From: an uncultured Butyricicoccus sp.
GTDB lineage: Bacteria > Bacillota > Clostridia > Oscillospirales > Butyricicoccaceae
Assembly: GCA_900557315.1 (NCBI GenBank)
Contig: USSI01000100.1
Coordinates: 1-5,992 of the forward strand
Direction: 5' to 3'
DNA length: 5,992 bases
This document shows, one piece after another, positions 1 to 5,992 of the stretch. A program made the position numbers and the translations under genes. Numbering within the stretch: the stretch's first letter is position 1; every line of letters begins with the position of its first letter. The notes under the pieces were generated by a model that saw only the letters and a program-made list of their open reading frames with translations, made no database searches and was not told the origin of the DNA.

Positions 1-1812
1 TTCGCGTGGGTGTGCGGGGACACGACGCTCACCGCCGAGCGGTTCGCACAGCTGTTCCGGCTGGTGCTGGGTGAGTACGACGTGGGCACTATCCCGGTCT
101 CGCTCGACCGCGTGACCTGCGGCAATATCGAGCGCGCATGTTTGGAAAACGCGAAATATGTCATCCTGCTCGGGGTCAACGATGGGTTGGTGCCCAAGGC
201 GCCGTCCTCCACCTCGCTGCTCAGCGACATGGATCGCGACAAACTGGACGCGCTCGGCGTGGAGCTTAAGGCCTCGGGCGCGGAGCGCCTGCTCATGGAG
301 CAGGAGACGCTGTACCGCGCGCTTGCCTGCCCGACGGACGAGCTGTTGCTCTCGTGGCACCTGATCGACGCGTCCGGCGGGGAGACGCGGCCGTCGTACT
401 TTGTCGGCACGGTGCAGGATTTACTGCCCGGCGTGCCGTTTTCCGCCCATCAGACCGAAACGGCACGCGACCGTTTGCAGGCCGAGCGCCCGGCGGTCGA
501 ACTCGCGTGCGCGTACTTGTCCGGAGACCGGACGGCGGCGGTGCGTGCGGCGTATGACTACTACAGGGATGATGAACGTGTCCATAACGCCGCTGCACAG
601 AGGCGCGGGCGCGGCCCGCTGGTAAGCCCGCACACGATCGACGGGCTGTACGGCAAAAGCCTGAACCTGACCGCCTCGCGCGTGGACACGTTCTATTCCT
701 GCCGGTTTGCGTTCTTCATGCAGTACGGGCTGAAGGCAAAGCCGCGCAAGGTGGCGCGGTTTGATGCGCTCGAGACCGGCACGTTCATCCATTACGTGCT
801 CGAGCACGCACTGGGCGAGCTGAACCGGCAGGAGGGCGGTGCAGCCGCGGCGGATGGGCAGACCGTGAAACGCGTCTGCCGCGCGGCGGTGCGGCAGTAT
901 GTACAGGAGGAACTCGGCGGGCTGGAGACCAAGACCGCGCGTTTCCGCTACCTGTTCCGGCGCCTGGTGCGCACGGTGGAGCAGATTCTGGATAACGTGC
1001 TCGAGGAGCTGCGCGTCTCCGACTTCACGCCCATCGACTACGAGGTGGACTTTTCGCGCGGCGGCGACCTGCCGCCGGTCGAGTGCGCGGAGGACGGCCT
1101 TTCGGTATCCCTGTCCGGTAAGGTGGACCGCGTGGACGGCTACATCAAGAATGGGCGGCTGTACCTGCGCGTGATGGACTACAAGAGCGGCAAAAAGTCG
1201 TTTTCGCTCTCGGACATCTGGTACGGGCTGAACATGCAGCTCATCATCTACCTGTACGCCCTCCAGCAGGAAGGGCTGGAGCGGTACCGGCAGCGGCTCG
1301 AAGCAGAACTGAACGAGATCGTGCCCGCAGGCGTGCTGTATGTGCCGGTGCGGGACGAGCTGCCCGACGCGCCGCGCGACGTGGACGAAGACGCCCTGCG
1401 CGCCATGCGCGACAAGGCGCTGCGTCGCAGCGGCCTGCTGTCGGACGACATGGAGCTGCTCGAAGCGATGGAGCACGGGCTTGAGGGCGACGGGCGGTTC
1501 ATCCCGGTCACGATCAAGACCAAAAAGGGCGAGGACGAGCCGACGCTTGCGGCAAAATCCGCGGTGGCTGACCTCGCGAAATTCGGGCGGCTGGCGCGCT
1601 ATACGCACGAAAAGCTGCTCGAGATGGGACGCGAGCTGCGTGCAGGCAGCGTAATTGCAGACCCGTGCAAAAAAGATAAAACTTCGAGTTACTGCGACTG
1701 GTGCGAGTTCCGCGCGGCCTGCCGGTTTGACGAGACGGCAGGCGACAAGGCGCGGTGGCTGAGACACTTATCAGACGAGGACTTCTGGCAGCAGGTAGGG
1801 GGTGAGCAGTAA
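1..1812 (+). CDS. addB: AddB, ATP-dependent helicase/nuclease subunit B, C-terminal part (5' end outside window)
   Basis: This is the C-terminal 603 codons of AddB, about half of the usual roughly 1150-1170 residues. The reading frame is open to the first base, so the true start lies upstream. AddB pairs with AddA to unwind and degrade double-strand break ends and to load RecA; in characterised AddAB its nuclease cuts one of the two strands and the subunit recognises Chi. Visible parts, numbered by codon from the left edge: a helicase-fold segment with LLGVNDGLVP near 54-64, then a RecB-family nuclease. Its likely catalytic residues are His264 (FIHYVLE), Asp376 (GKVDRVD), Asp393 and Lys395 (MDYKSGK), followed by a QLIIY motif at 413-417. 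Cys234 (YSCRF) plus Cys565, Cys568 and Cys574 (C-x2-C-x5-C) match the four ligands of the AddB 4Fe-4S cluster. No frameshift or missing catalytic residue is seen. The stop codon overlaps the addA start. Confidence 0.96.
   Translation, partial: FAWVCGDTTLTAERFAQLFRLVLGEYDVGTIPVSLDRVTCGNIERACLENAKYVILLGVNDGLVPKAPSSTSLLSDMDRDKLDALGVELKASGAERLLMEQETLYRALACPTDELLLSWHLIDASGGETRPSYFVGTVQDLLPGVPFSAHQTETARDRLQAERPAVELACAYLSGDRTAAVRAAYDYYRDDERVHNAAAQRRGRGPLVSPHTIDGLYGKSLNLTASRVDTFYSCRFAFFMQYGLKAKPRKVARFDALETGTFIHYVLEHALGELNRQEGGAAAADGQTVKRVCRAAVRQYVQEELGGLETKTARFRYLFRRLVRTVEQILDNVLEELRVSDFTPIDYEVDFSRGGDLPPVECAEDGLSVSLSGKVDRVDGYIKNGRLYLRVMDYKSGKKSFSLSDIWYGLNMQLIIYLYALQQEGLERYRQRLEAELNEIVPAGVLYVPVRDELPDAPRDVDEDALRAMRDKALRRSGLLSDDMELLEAMEHGLEGDGRFIPVTIKTKKGEDEPTLAAKSAVADLAKFGRLARYTHEKLLEMGRELRAGSVIADPCKKDKTSSYCDWCEFRAACRFDETAGDKARWLRHLSDEDFWQQVGGEQ
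1797..1805 (+). promoter_or_regulatory. Ribosome binding site of addA, inside the addB 3' end
   Basis: AGGGGGTGA differs by one base from the ideal AGGAGGTGA and lies 6 bases before the ATG at 1812. It sits in the last codons of addB, and the TAA of addB shares its final A with the ATG of addA (TAATG). This arrangement supports translational coupling and fixes the addA start. Confidence 0.85.
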
Positions 1813-4800
1813 TGCCGCAGTGGACAAAAGACCAGGAAACAGCGATCCATAACCGGGGCGGCGCGCTGCTCGTCTCGGCGGCAGCCGGCTCAGGCAAGAC
1901 CGCGGTGCTGGTCGAGCGCGTACTCACGCGCCTGACCGACCCGGACGACCCGGTGGACATTGACCGCCTGCTGCTGGTGACCTTCACCAACGCGGCGGCG
2001 GCGGAGATGCGCGAGCGCATCGGCCGCGCGCTGGGCGAGGCGGTGGCGAAGAACCCGCGCGACGCACGCCTGCGACGCCAGCTGTTCCTGGTGCACCGCG
2101 CGAAGATTACGACCGTGCACGCACTCTGCCTGTCGCTCGCACGTGAGCAGGCGGCGGCGCTCGGCATCGCGCCCGACTTCCGCCTGATGGACGAGAACGA
2201 GGGGAAAATCCTGCGCGCCGAGGTGCTCGAAGAGGCGCTCGACGCGGCGTATGGGCGTGGGGACGGGGGCTTTTTCGCGCTCTGCGACCTGCTGACCGCC
2301 GGGCGCGACGACAAAAAGCTGGGTGAGGTCATTTTAAGCACTTACGAAAAAATACAGGCGCATCCCGACCCGCGCGCCTTCCTCGCGGACGTGCGCGAGG
2401 GGCTGTATGCCCGCGGCATGGACACGCCGCACAGCCGCGTGCTGCTTGCGCAGGCGCGTGCAGCGGCCGCGCACGGCGCGGCGTTCCTGCGTACGGCGGT
2501 GGACGAGGTGACCGGCATCGACGAACTGGCGGACGCTTATCTGCCCGCGCTGACGAGCGACCTCAATCAGGCCGGGCGCCTGCTGGATGCGCTGCATGGC
2601 GGGGACTGGGATGCCTGCGTCGAGGCCGCGCGGAGCATTACCTTCGACCGGCTGGGAGCCGCGCGCAAGTTCGAGGACAAGGCCTTCCTCGAGGAAATCA
2701 AGGCCATGCGCGAGGAGTGGAAAACGGTCGCCAAGACCATCCGCGACAAATGGCTGACCGTCACGGCCGAGGAAGCGGAGTACGACCGCGGCCTGACCGC
2801 ACCCGCGCTCGCTGCGCTGTGCGACATGGTAGATGCGTTTGACGACGCGTTTTCCGCGGCCAAGCGCGCGCGCAACGCGGCGGACTTCAATGACCTCGAG
2901 CACTTCGCGGTGCGCCTGCTGTACGACAAGGGGCAGCCCTCTCAGCTCGCGAAAACCCTGTCCGAGGGCTTTGCCGAGATCGCGGTGGACGAGTATCAGG
3001 ACACGAACGCGGTGCAGGACGCGATCTTCCGCGCGCTGTCCCGGGACGAGACCAACCTGTTCATGGTGGGCGACGTCAAGCAGAGCATTTACGGCTTCCG
3101 TCTGGCCGACCCGTCCATCTTCCTGTCCAAATACCGCGCATTCGCGGACGCGGGCAGGGCGCAGGACGGCGAGGCACGCCGCGTGATATTGGGACAGAAC
3201 TTCCGCTCGCGCGCGGCGGTGCTGGACGCGTGCAATTATCTATTCTCGGCTGTCATGGGCGAGACGGTGGGCGATCTGCAGTACACCGACCGCGAGGCAC
3301 TGCACCTCGGCGCGGGCTACTACCCGGACGCAGATCATCCGCGTTACAAGACCGAGGTGCTGCTCGTAGACGCGGCAAACCTCGGCGAAGACGACGACGC
3401 GCCGGACAAAACCGCGCTCGAAGCGCGGCTGGCCGCGCGGCGCATCCGGCAGATGCTGGACGAGGGCTTCCCGGTGACCGACAGGGGCACGGGCGCGCTG
3501 CGTCCGGTCACGCCCGGGGATATCGTCATCCTGCTGCGTTCTCCCAAGACCAAGGCGCGCACGTTCATCGCCGCGCTCGAGCAGGCGGGCGTCTCCGCGA
3601 GCGCAGAGGAGCGCGGCGGCCTGCTCGAGACCGCCGAGGTCGGAACGATGGTGTCGTTTCTCAGCATCATTGATAACCCGCGGCAGGACGTCGATCTGAT
3701 CGGTGTGCTGCGCTCGCCGCTCATCGGCTTTACCGAGCAGGAATTGGCGGACATCCGTCTTGTTGACCGCAAGGCAAGCTACTACGACGCGCTGCTTGCT
3801 TCGCGCGCGGACTTCCCCAAGGCGGAAGCATTCTTACAGCGGCTGGACTTCCTGCGCGAGTTCGCGTGCGACCAGCCGGTCTACCGCCTGCTGTGGGAGA
3901 TTTTCGATGAGACCGGCGCGCTGGGGCTGTACGGTGCGCTGCCGAACGGCGCACAGCGGCAGAGTAACCTGCTGGCCTTTTTCGAGCGGGCGCGCGCGTT
4001 CGAGGGACAGGGCTTCCGCGGGTTGTTCGCGTTCGTGCGCCTGCTGCGCGGTATGCAGGAGACCGGCGAGGATTTCCAGACGGTCGGTGCGGAGGCAGCC
4101 GGCGGTGCGGTGCGCATTCTGTCCATCCACAAATCCAAGGGCCTCGAGTTCCCGGTCGTGCTTGTGGCGGACTGCGCCAAGCAGTTCAACGAATCCGACC
4201 TGCATGAGCCGGTGCTCGTGCACAAGGAGCTGGGCTTCGGAAGCAAGTGCCGCGACCGCGCGCGCGGCGTGCAGTATGATACGGTCGAGCGCACGGCAGT
4301 AGCAGCGCTCCAGCGGCGCGAGATGGTGAGCGAAGAGCTGCGCGTATTGTATGTTGCGCTGACCCGTGCGAAGGAAAAGCTGATTATCACCTGCGCGAGC
4401 GGGACGCTGCAAAAGTCGCTCCAAAAGTGGGCGCGGCTCGCGTCGCTCGACGAGCTGCCGCAGTACGCAATGGGCGCGGTGCGCGCGCCGCTCGCGTGGA
4501 TCGTCGCGCCGCTGCTGCGGCATCCGTGCACGCGCGCGCTGCGCGAGGAATACGGCCTCGAAGTACCCGAGCACGGCACGGACTGCGATGCGTTTGTCCT
4601 GCGCGTGTACCGACCGGACGAGCTGGCTGCACCCGAAGCGGAGGAAGTCCTGCGCTTCGAGGAGATGGACACGGAAGGATATGCGGTCAACCCGCATCTG
4701 GATTACCCGCACGCCTACCTGTCCGACCTGCCGAGCAAACTGACCGCGACCGGCGTCGGCCGTGGCTACCGCGCGGAGGAGGCAGCGGAGGAGACCCCGC

Positions 4801-5375
4801 CCCCGCGCCGTGAGCCTAAGCTGCGCGCGCCGCTGTTTGAGCAGGGAGAGCGCAAGCTGACGCCCGCCGAGGTCGGCACGGCGCACCACCTGTTCATGCA
4901 GTTCTGCGATTTTGCAGCGGCGGGCGCGCCGGGCGGCGTGGAGAACGAACTGAAACGGCTCGCGGACAAACGCATCCTGTCGCCCGAGCAGGCGAAAGCT
5001 GTGGATATATCAAAGATACAGGCGTTTTTCGCCTCCGACCTGTACCGCGGGTTGATGGCGCAGAATAAGGTGCGGCGGGAATTCAAGTTTTCCGTGCTCG
5101 TGCCGGCAGCGCAGTATTTCCCGGTTGCGGCGGACGCGCCGGAGGAAAAGGTGCTGCTGCAGGGCGTCATCGACTGCCTGATCGACACGCCGGAGGGGTT
5201 CGTTATTCTGGACTTCAAGACCGACCGGGTATCCGAAAACGGTATTGCCTCGCGCGCGGAACAATATCGCCCCCAGCTGGAAGCCTACGCGCTTGCAGTG
5301 CGCGAGGTGTTTGGGCGGCCGGTCAAACAGTGTGTGCTGTACTTTTTCCATACGGGAACTGTCTGGAACGAATAA
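1812..5375 (+). CDS. addA: AddA, ATP-dependent helicase/nuclease subunit A (complete)
   Basis: AddA is the 3'-5' SF1A motor and one of the two nucleases of the AddAB break-resection complex in the cytoplasm. At 1187 aa it is close to the usual size (about 1230 in Bacillus subtilis). Helicase motifs appear in order: Q motif at 4-12 (WTKDQETAI), Walker A at 23-30 (AAAGSGKT), motif Ia at 54-66 (LLVTFTNAAAAEM), Walker B/II at 391-398 (AVDEYQDT, Asp393-Glu394), motif III at 418-430 (MVGDVKQSIYGFR), motif IV at 462-467 (QNFRSR), motif V at 769-780 (ILSIHKSKGLEF) and motif VI at 845-857 (VLYVALTRAKEKL). A charged, proline-containing linker (about 984-1010) leads to a RecB-type nuclease: GTAHH at 1022-1026, GVID with Asp1121, DFKTD with Asp1134 and Lys1136, and QYRPQLEAYA at 1151-1160. 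All key residues are present. The start is set by the near-consensus ribosome binding site and the 1-base-shared overlap with addB. Expression is presumably from the addB promoter upstream, as no promoter is evident at the junction. Confidence 0.98.
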   Translation: MPQWTKDQETAIHNRGGALLVSAAAGSGKTAVLVERVLTRLTDPDDPVDIDRLLLVTFTNAAAAEMRERIGRALGEAVAKNPRDARLRRQLFLVHRAKITTVHALCLSLAREQAAALGIAPDFRLMDENEGKILRAEVLEEALDAAYGRGDGGFFALCDLLTAGRDDKKLGEVILSTYEKIQAHPDPRAFLADVREGLYARGMDTPHSRVLLAQARAAAAHGAAFLRTAVDEVTGIDELADAYLPALTSDLNQAGRLLDALHGGDWDACVEAARSITFDRLGAARKFEDKAFLEEIKAMREEWKTVAKTIRDKWLTVTAEEAEYDRGLTAPALAALCDMVDAFDDAFSAAKRARNAADFNDLEHFAVRLLYDKGQPSQLAKTLSEGFAEIAVDEYQDTNAVQDAIFRALSRDETNLFMVGDVKQSIYGFRLADPSIFLSKYRAFADAGRAQDGEARRVILGQNFRSRAAVLDACNYLFSAVMGETVGDLQYTDREALHLGAGYYPDADHPRYKTEVLLVDAANLGEDDDAPDKTALEARLAARRIRQMLDEGFPVTDRGTGALRPVTPGDIVILLRSPKTKARTFIAALEQAGVSASAEERGGLLETAEVGTMVSFLSIIDNPRQDVDLIGVLRSPLIGFTEQELADIRLVDRKASYYDALLASRADFPKAEAFLQRLDFLREFACDQPVYRLLWEIFDETGALGLYGALPNGAQRQSNLLAFFERARAFEGQGFRGLFAFVRLLRGMQETGEDFQTVGAEAAGGAVRILSIHKSKGLEFPVVLVADCAKQFNESDLHEPVLVHKELGFGSKCRDRARGVQYDTVERTAVAALQRREMVSEELRVLYVALTRAKEKLIITCASGTLQKSLQKWARLASLDELPQYAMGAVRAPLAWIVAPLLRHPCTRALREEYGLEVPEHGTDCDAFVLRVYRPDELAAPEAEEVLRFEEMDTEGYAVNPHLDYPHAYLSDLPSKLTATGVGRGYRAEEAAEETPPPRREPKLRAPLFEQGERKLTPAEVGTAHHLFMQFCDFAAAGAPGGVENELKRLADKRILSPEQAKAVDISKIQAFFASDLYRGLMAQNKVRREFKFSVLVPAAQYFPVAADAPEEKVLLQGVIDCLIDTPEGFVILDFKTDRVSENGIASRAEQYRPQLEAYALAVREVFGRPVKQCVLYFFHTGTVWNE

Positions 5376-5411
5376 ACGGGTTAAGATTGCGTTAAAAACT
5401 GTCAGAAGCGG

Positions 5412-5440
5412 TTGACCGGGCGCCGTAAACGTGCTAATCT
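5412..5440 (+). promoter_or_regulatory. Candidate sigma-A promoter upstream of the possible small RNA
   Basis: A -35 box TTGACC (5412-5417, 5 of 6 to consensus) is separated by exactly 17 bases from a weak -10 box TAATCT (5435-5440, 3 of 6). The -10 is preceded by an extended TG at 5432-5433, which often compensates for a weak -10. The expected start would be near G5447. The -10 is poor, so this is a tentative call based on spacing and the extended element. It gains some weight because the predicted start coincides with the 5' arm of a possible closing stem and a terminator follows about 120 bases later. Confidence 0.42.
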
Positions 5441-5446
5441 GTTACC

Positions 5447-5569
5447 GGAAAACGAAGGGATACCGGCTTGCCGGACGATCCCGCAAGCATAAGCATTGCC
5501 CACGACATTCATTCCTCATTTCCAAAAGAAGGTGCTCCGGCTGGTAAACGGCCGGGGCGCTTTCTTTTT
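5447..5569 (+). ncRNA. Candidate structured small RNA or processed addBA 3' UTR, family not recognised
   Basis: This is a segment of about 123 bases between a candidate promoter and a strong terminator. By eye it can fold compactly. GGAAA at 5447-5451 pairs with TTTCC at 5519-5523. Inside is a hairpin in which GGGAT (5457-5461) pairs with ATCCC (5478-5482) around an inner CCGG/CCGG stem with a CTTG loop. A weak GCAA/TTGC stem (5483-5486 with 5496-5499) spans a tandem AAGCAT repeat (5485-5496). A pyrimidine-rich, apparently unpaired stretch containing ATTCCTC (5511-5517) follows, then the terminator hairpin directly. I do not recognise an Rfam family: it lacks the T-box, SRP RNA and purine-riboswitch signatures, and it is short for 6S RNA. 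It could be an independent sRNA, a 3' UTR product, or plain spacer with chance pairing. The function is unknown. Confidence 0.4.
5524..5569 (+). terminator. Long intrinsic terminator, probably bidirectional
   Basis: The arm at 5524-5543 pairs with 5549-5568 over 20 continuous base pairs, including a few G-U pairs, around a GTAAA loop (5544-5548). The inner 13 pairs are GC-rich. The outer 7 are AAAAGAA opposite TTCTTTT, giving a T-rich tail on the plus strand and an equivalent T-rich tail on the minus strand. It lies about 150 bases after the addA stop and ends both addBA transcription and any transcript starting near 5447. It separates these from guaB. The T tract is interrupted by one C. Confidence 0.9.
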
Positions 5570-5617
5570 GCTTTTGCGCAAGCTGCTTTCGCCTGTCAGC
5601 CGGCGGCGCTTTGGCGG

Positions 5618-5660
5618 TTTGCGCGGTTTGCATAAGGGGGGACAGGCAAAACCGCGCAAA
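5618..5660. repeat. Near-perfect inverted repeat upstream of the guaB promoter
   Basis: TTTGCGCGGTTTGC (5618-5631) is complementary to GCAAAACCGCGCAAA (5646-5660) apart from one extra A, with 14 bases between the arms. No T run follows on either strand, so it is not a canonical terminator. It ends 17 bases before the -35 box of the guaB promoter, a position where a regulator site or supercoil-sensitive structure could act. A second, overlapping pair, CCTGTC (5592-5597) and GACAGG (5641-5646), could form a competing stem. Function is not known. Confidence 0.7.
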
Positions 5661-5677
5661 ATCAGTGATATGCGCGC

Positions 5678-5706
5678 TTTACTTTGCAGGGTAAAAAGTC
5701 TATAAT
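5678..5706 (+). promoter_or_regulatory. Sigma-A promoter of guaB
   Basis: A perfect -10 box TATAAT (5701-5706) lies 17 bases downstream of a 4-of-6 -35 box TTTACT (5678-5683). The expected start is near 5713-5714, giving a leader of about 46 bases. That is too short for a purine or other common riboswitch, and I see no such aptamer. The surrounding sequence is AT-rich against a GC-rich background, which fits a promoter. The gene therefore appears to be transcribed independently of addBA. Confidence 0.8.
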
Positions 5707-5744
5707 AAAACTTAACTATAGAATCTGGAAAAACAGGAATAGAG

Positions 5745-5752
5745 AAAAGGAG
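5745..5752 (+). promoter_or_regulatory. Ribosome binding site of guaB
   Basis: AAAAGGAG lies 7 bases before the ATG at 5760. This spacing selects 5760 over the out-of-frame ATG at 5755, which is too close to the site and opens a frame without IMPDH similarity. Confidence 0.88.
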
Positions 5753-5759
5753 AAATGAT

Positions 5760-5992
5760 ATGGCGTATTACTTCAATGAGTATCTGCTTGTGCCGGGCTA
5801 TTCTTCCGCCGAGTGCATCCCGGCAAACGTCAGCCTGCGTACCCCGATTGTCAAGTTCCGCAAAGGCGAGCAGTCGGCGCTGTATGCCAACATCCCGATG
5901 GTTTCGGCGATCATGCAGGCAGTCTCGGACGACCGCATGGCGATTGCTCTTGCACAGGAGGGCGGCATCTCCTTTATCTACGGCTCGCAGAC
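5760..5992 (+). CDS. guaB: GuaB, inosine-5'-monophosphate dehydrogenase, N-terminal part (3' end outside window)
   Basis: IMPDH oxidises IMP to XMP with NAD+, the committed step of guanine nucleotide synthesis in the cytosol. Only the first 77 codons are present. They cover the start of the TIM barrel: [11 protein letters not shown] at 6-16, [11 protein letters not shown] at 21-31, [20 protein letters not shown] at 44-63 and [11 protein letters not shown] at 67-77. The pattern P-x-VSA-x-M, then an S/T-rich turn, then MAIA-x-A-x-EGG is the usual IMPDH N-terminal signature. The catalytic cysteine loop and the CBS domains lie beyond the window. Two features are unusual. Gln replaces the Asp normally seen in the SAxMD motif, and FIYGSQ replaces the usual IIHKN-like segment; from memory this is a subfamily found in Clostridia. 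The N-terminus also looks shorter than relatives I remember. The start is supported by the promoter and ribosome binding site. The gene is probably monocistronic or the first of its own operon. Confidence 0.93.
   Translation, partial: MAYYFNEYLLVPGYSSAECIPANVSLRTPIVKFRKGEQSALYANIPMVSAIMQAVSDDRMAIALAQEGGISFIYGSQ

Larger units (their letters stand above)
5376..5759. other. Intergenic region addA-guaB (384 bases)
   Basis: No convincing protein gene lies here. Short open frames exist on both strands (for example 5496-5705 plus and 5442-5633 minus), but they run straight through the terminator hairpin and lack recognisable ribosome binding sites or protein-like composition. In order, the region holds about 35 bases with no assigned signal, a candidate promoter, a candidate structured transcript ending in an intrinsic terminator, an inverted repeat, and the guaB promoter and leader. 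Base composition changes from GC-rich to A-rich purine sequence in the last 60 bases before guaB. There is no obvious terminator directly after addA, so addBA transcripts probably extend to the hairpin ending at 5568. Confidence 0.7.

Noticed and set aside
421..1767. Long open frame of 448 codons on the minus strand inside addB
   Set aside because: It is antisense to clear AddB coding sequence with intact nuclease motifs. Long antisense frames are expected in GC-rich coding DNA, and the translation shows no recognisable domain.
1795..1814. Frameshift or gene fusion at the addB-addA junction
   Set aside because: The TAATG overlap with a strong ribosome binding site is a normal translational coupling arrangement, and both proteins have normal ends.
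3834..4889. Minus-strand open frame of 351 codons inside addA
   Set aside because: It is antisense to helicase motifs V and VI of AddA. The composition is rich in Arg, Gln and Ala without domain features, as expected of a shadow frame.
5442..5633. Possible 63-codon protein on the minus strand
   Set aside because: It also crosses the terminator stem, lacks an evident ribosome binding site and has no recognisable features.
5496..5705. Possible 69-codon protein in the intergenic region
   Set aside because: The frame runs through the terminator hairpin and the guaB promoter, has no ribosome binding site, and the translation looks like non-coding sequence.
5376..5759. Purine (guanine) riboswitch or T-box controlling guaB
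   Set aside because: The conserved cores of these elements are not visible, and the guaB promoter lies downstream of the terminator, leaving a leader of only about 46 bases.
1..5992. AGCGG sequences as Chi sites for the AddAB enzyme
   Set aside because: AGCGG is the Chi of Bacillus subtilis and occurs several times here, but a 5-base GC-rich word is frequent by chance in this DNA. The Chi of this organism is unknown.

Overview
The window reads as a chromosomal segment from a high-GC member of the Clostridia, most likely an Oscillospiraceae/Ruminococcaceae-type gut bacterium. That placement is an inference. It rests on the Firmicutes-type addB-addA gene order, strongly GC-biased third codon positions, near-consensus Firmicutes ribosome binding sites, and a GuaB N-terminus resembling a variant I remember from Clostridia. 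The genus cannot be fixed from this sequence alone. I see no mobile element, CRISPR array, tRNA or rRNA.

Positions 1-1812 hold the C-terminal half of addB, open at the left edge. It is translationally coupled through a TAATG overlap to a complete addA (1812-5375, 1187 aa). Together they encode the AddAB helicase-nuclease, the Firmicutes counterpart of RecBCD. It resects double-strand breaks and prepares 3' ends for RecA. AddA carries the SF1 motor and one RecB-type nuclease. AddB carries the second RecB-type nuclease and a cysteine set for an Fe-S cluster. Catalytic residues appear intact in both.

Positions 5376-5759 (384 bases) contain no convincing protein gene but have clear structure. 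There is a candidate promoter at 5412-5440. It is followed by a compact, possibly structured transcript (about 5447-5569) ending in an exceptionally long intrinsic terminator hairpin (5524-5568). Next come a near-perfect inverted repeat (5618-5660) and a good sigma-A promoter (5678-5706) feeding the last gene. The candidate transcript is the least ordinary part of the window. It could be an independent small RNA or the processed 3' UTR of addBA.

Positions 5760-5992 hold the first 77 codons of guaB (IMP dehydrogenase, guanine nucleotide synthesis), cut by the right edge. It belongs to a divergent IMPDH subfamily and appears to lack a short stretch near its N-terminus.

Most of the window is ordinary core-genome DNA repair sequence. 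I found no evidence for a new multi-gene system. The items worth a second look are in the intergenic region and at the guaB start.
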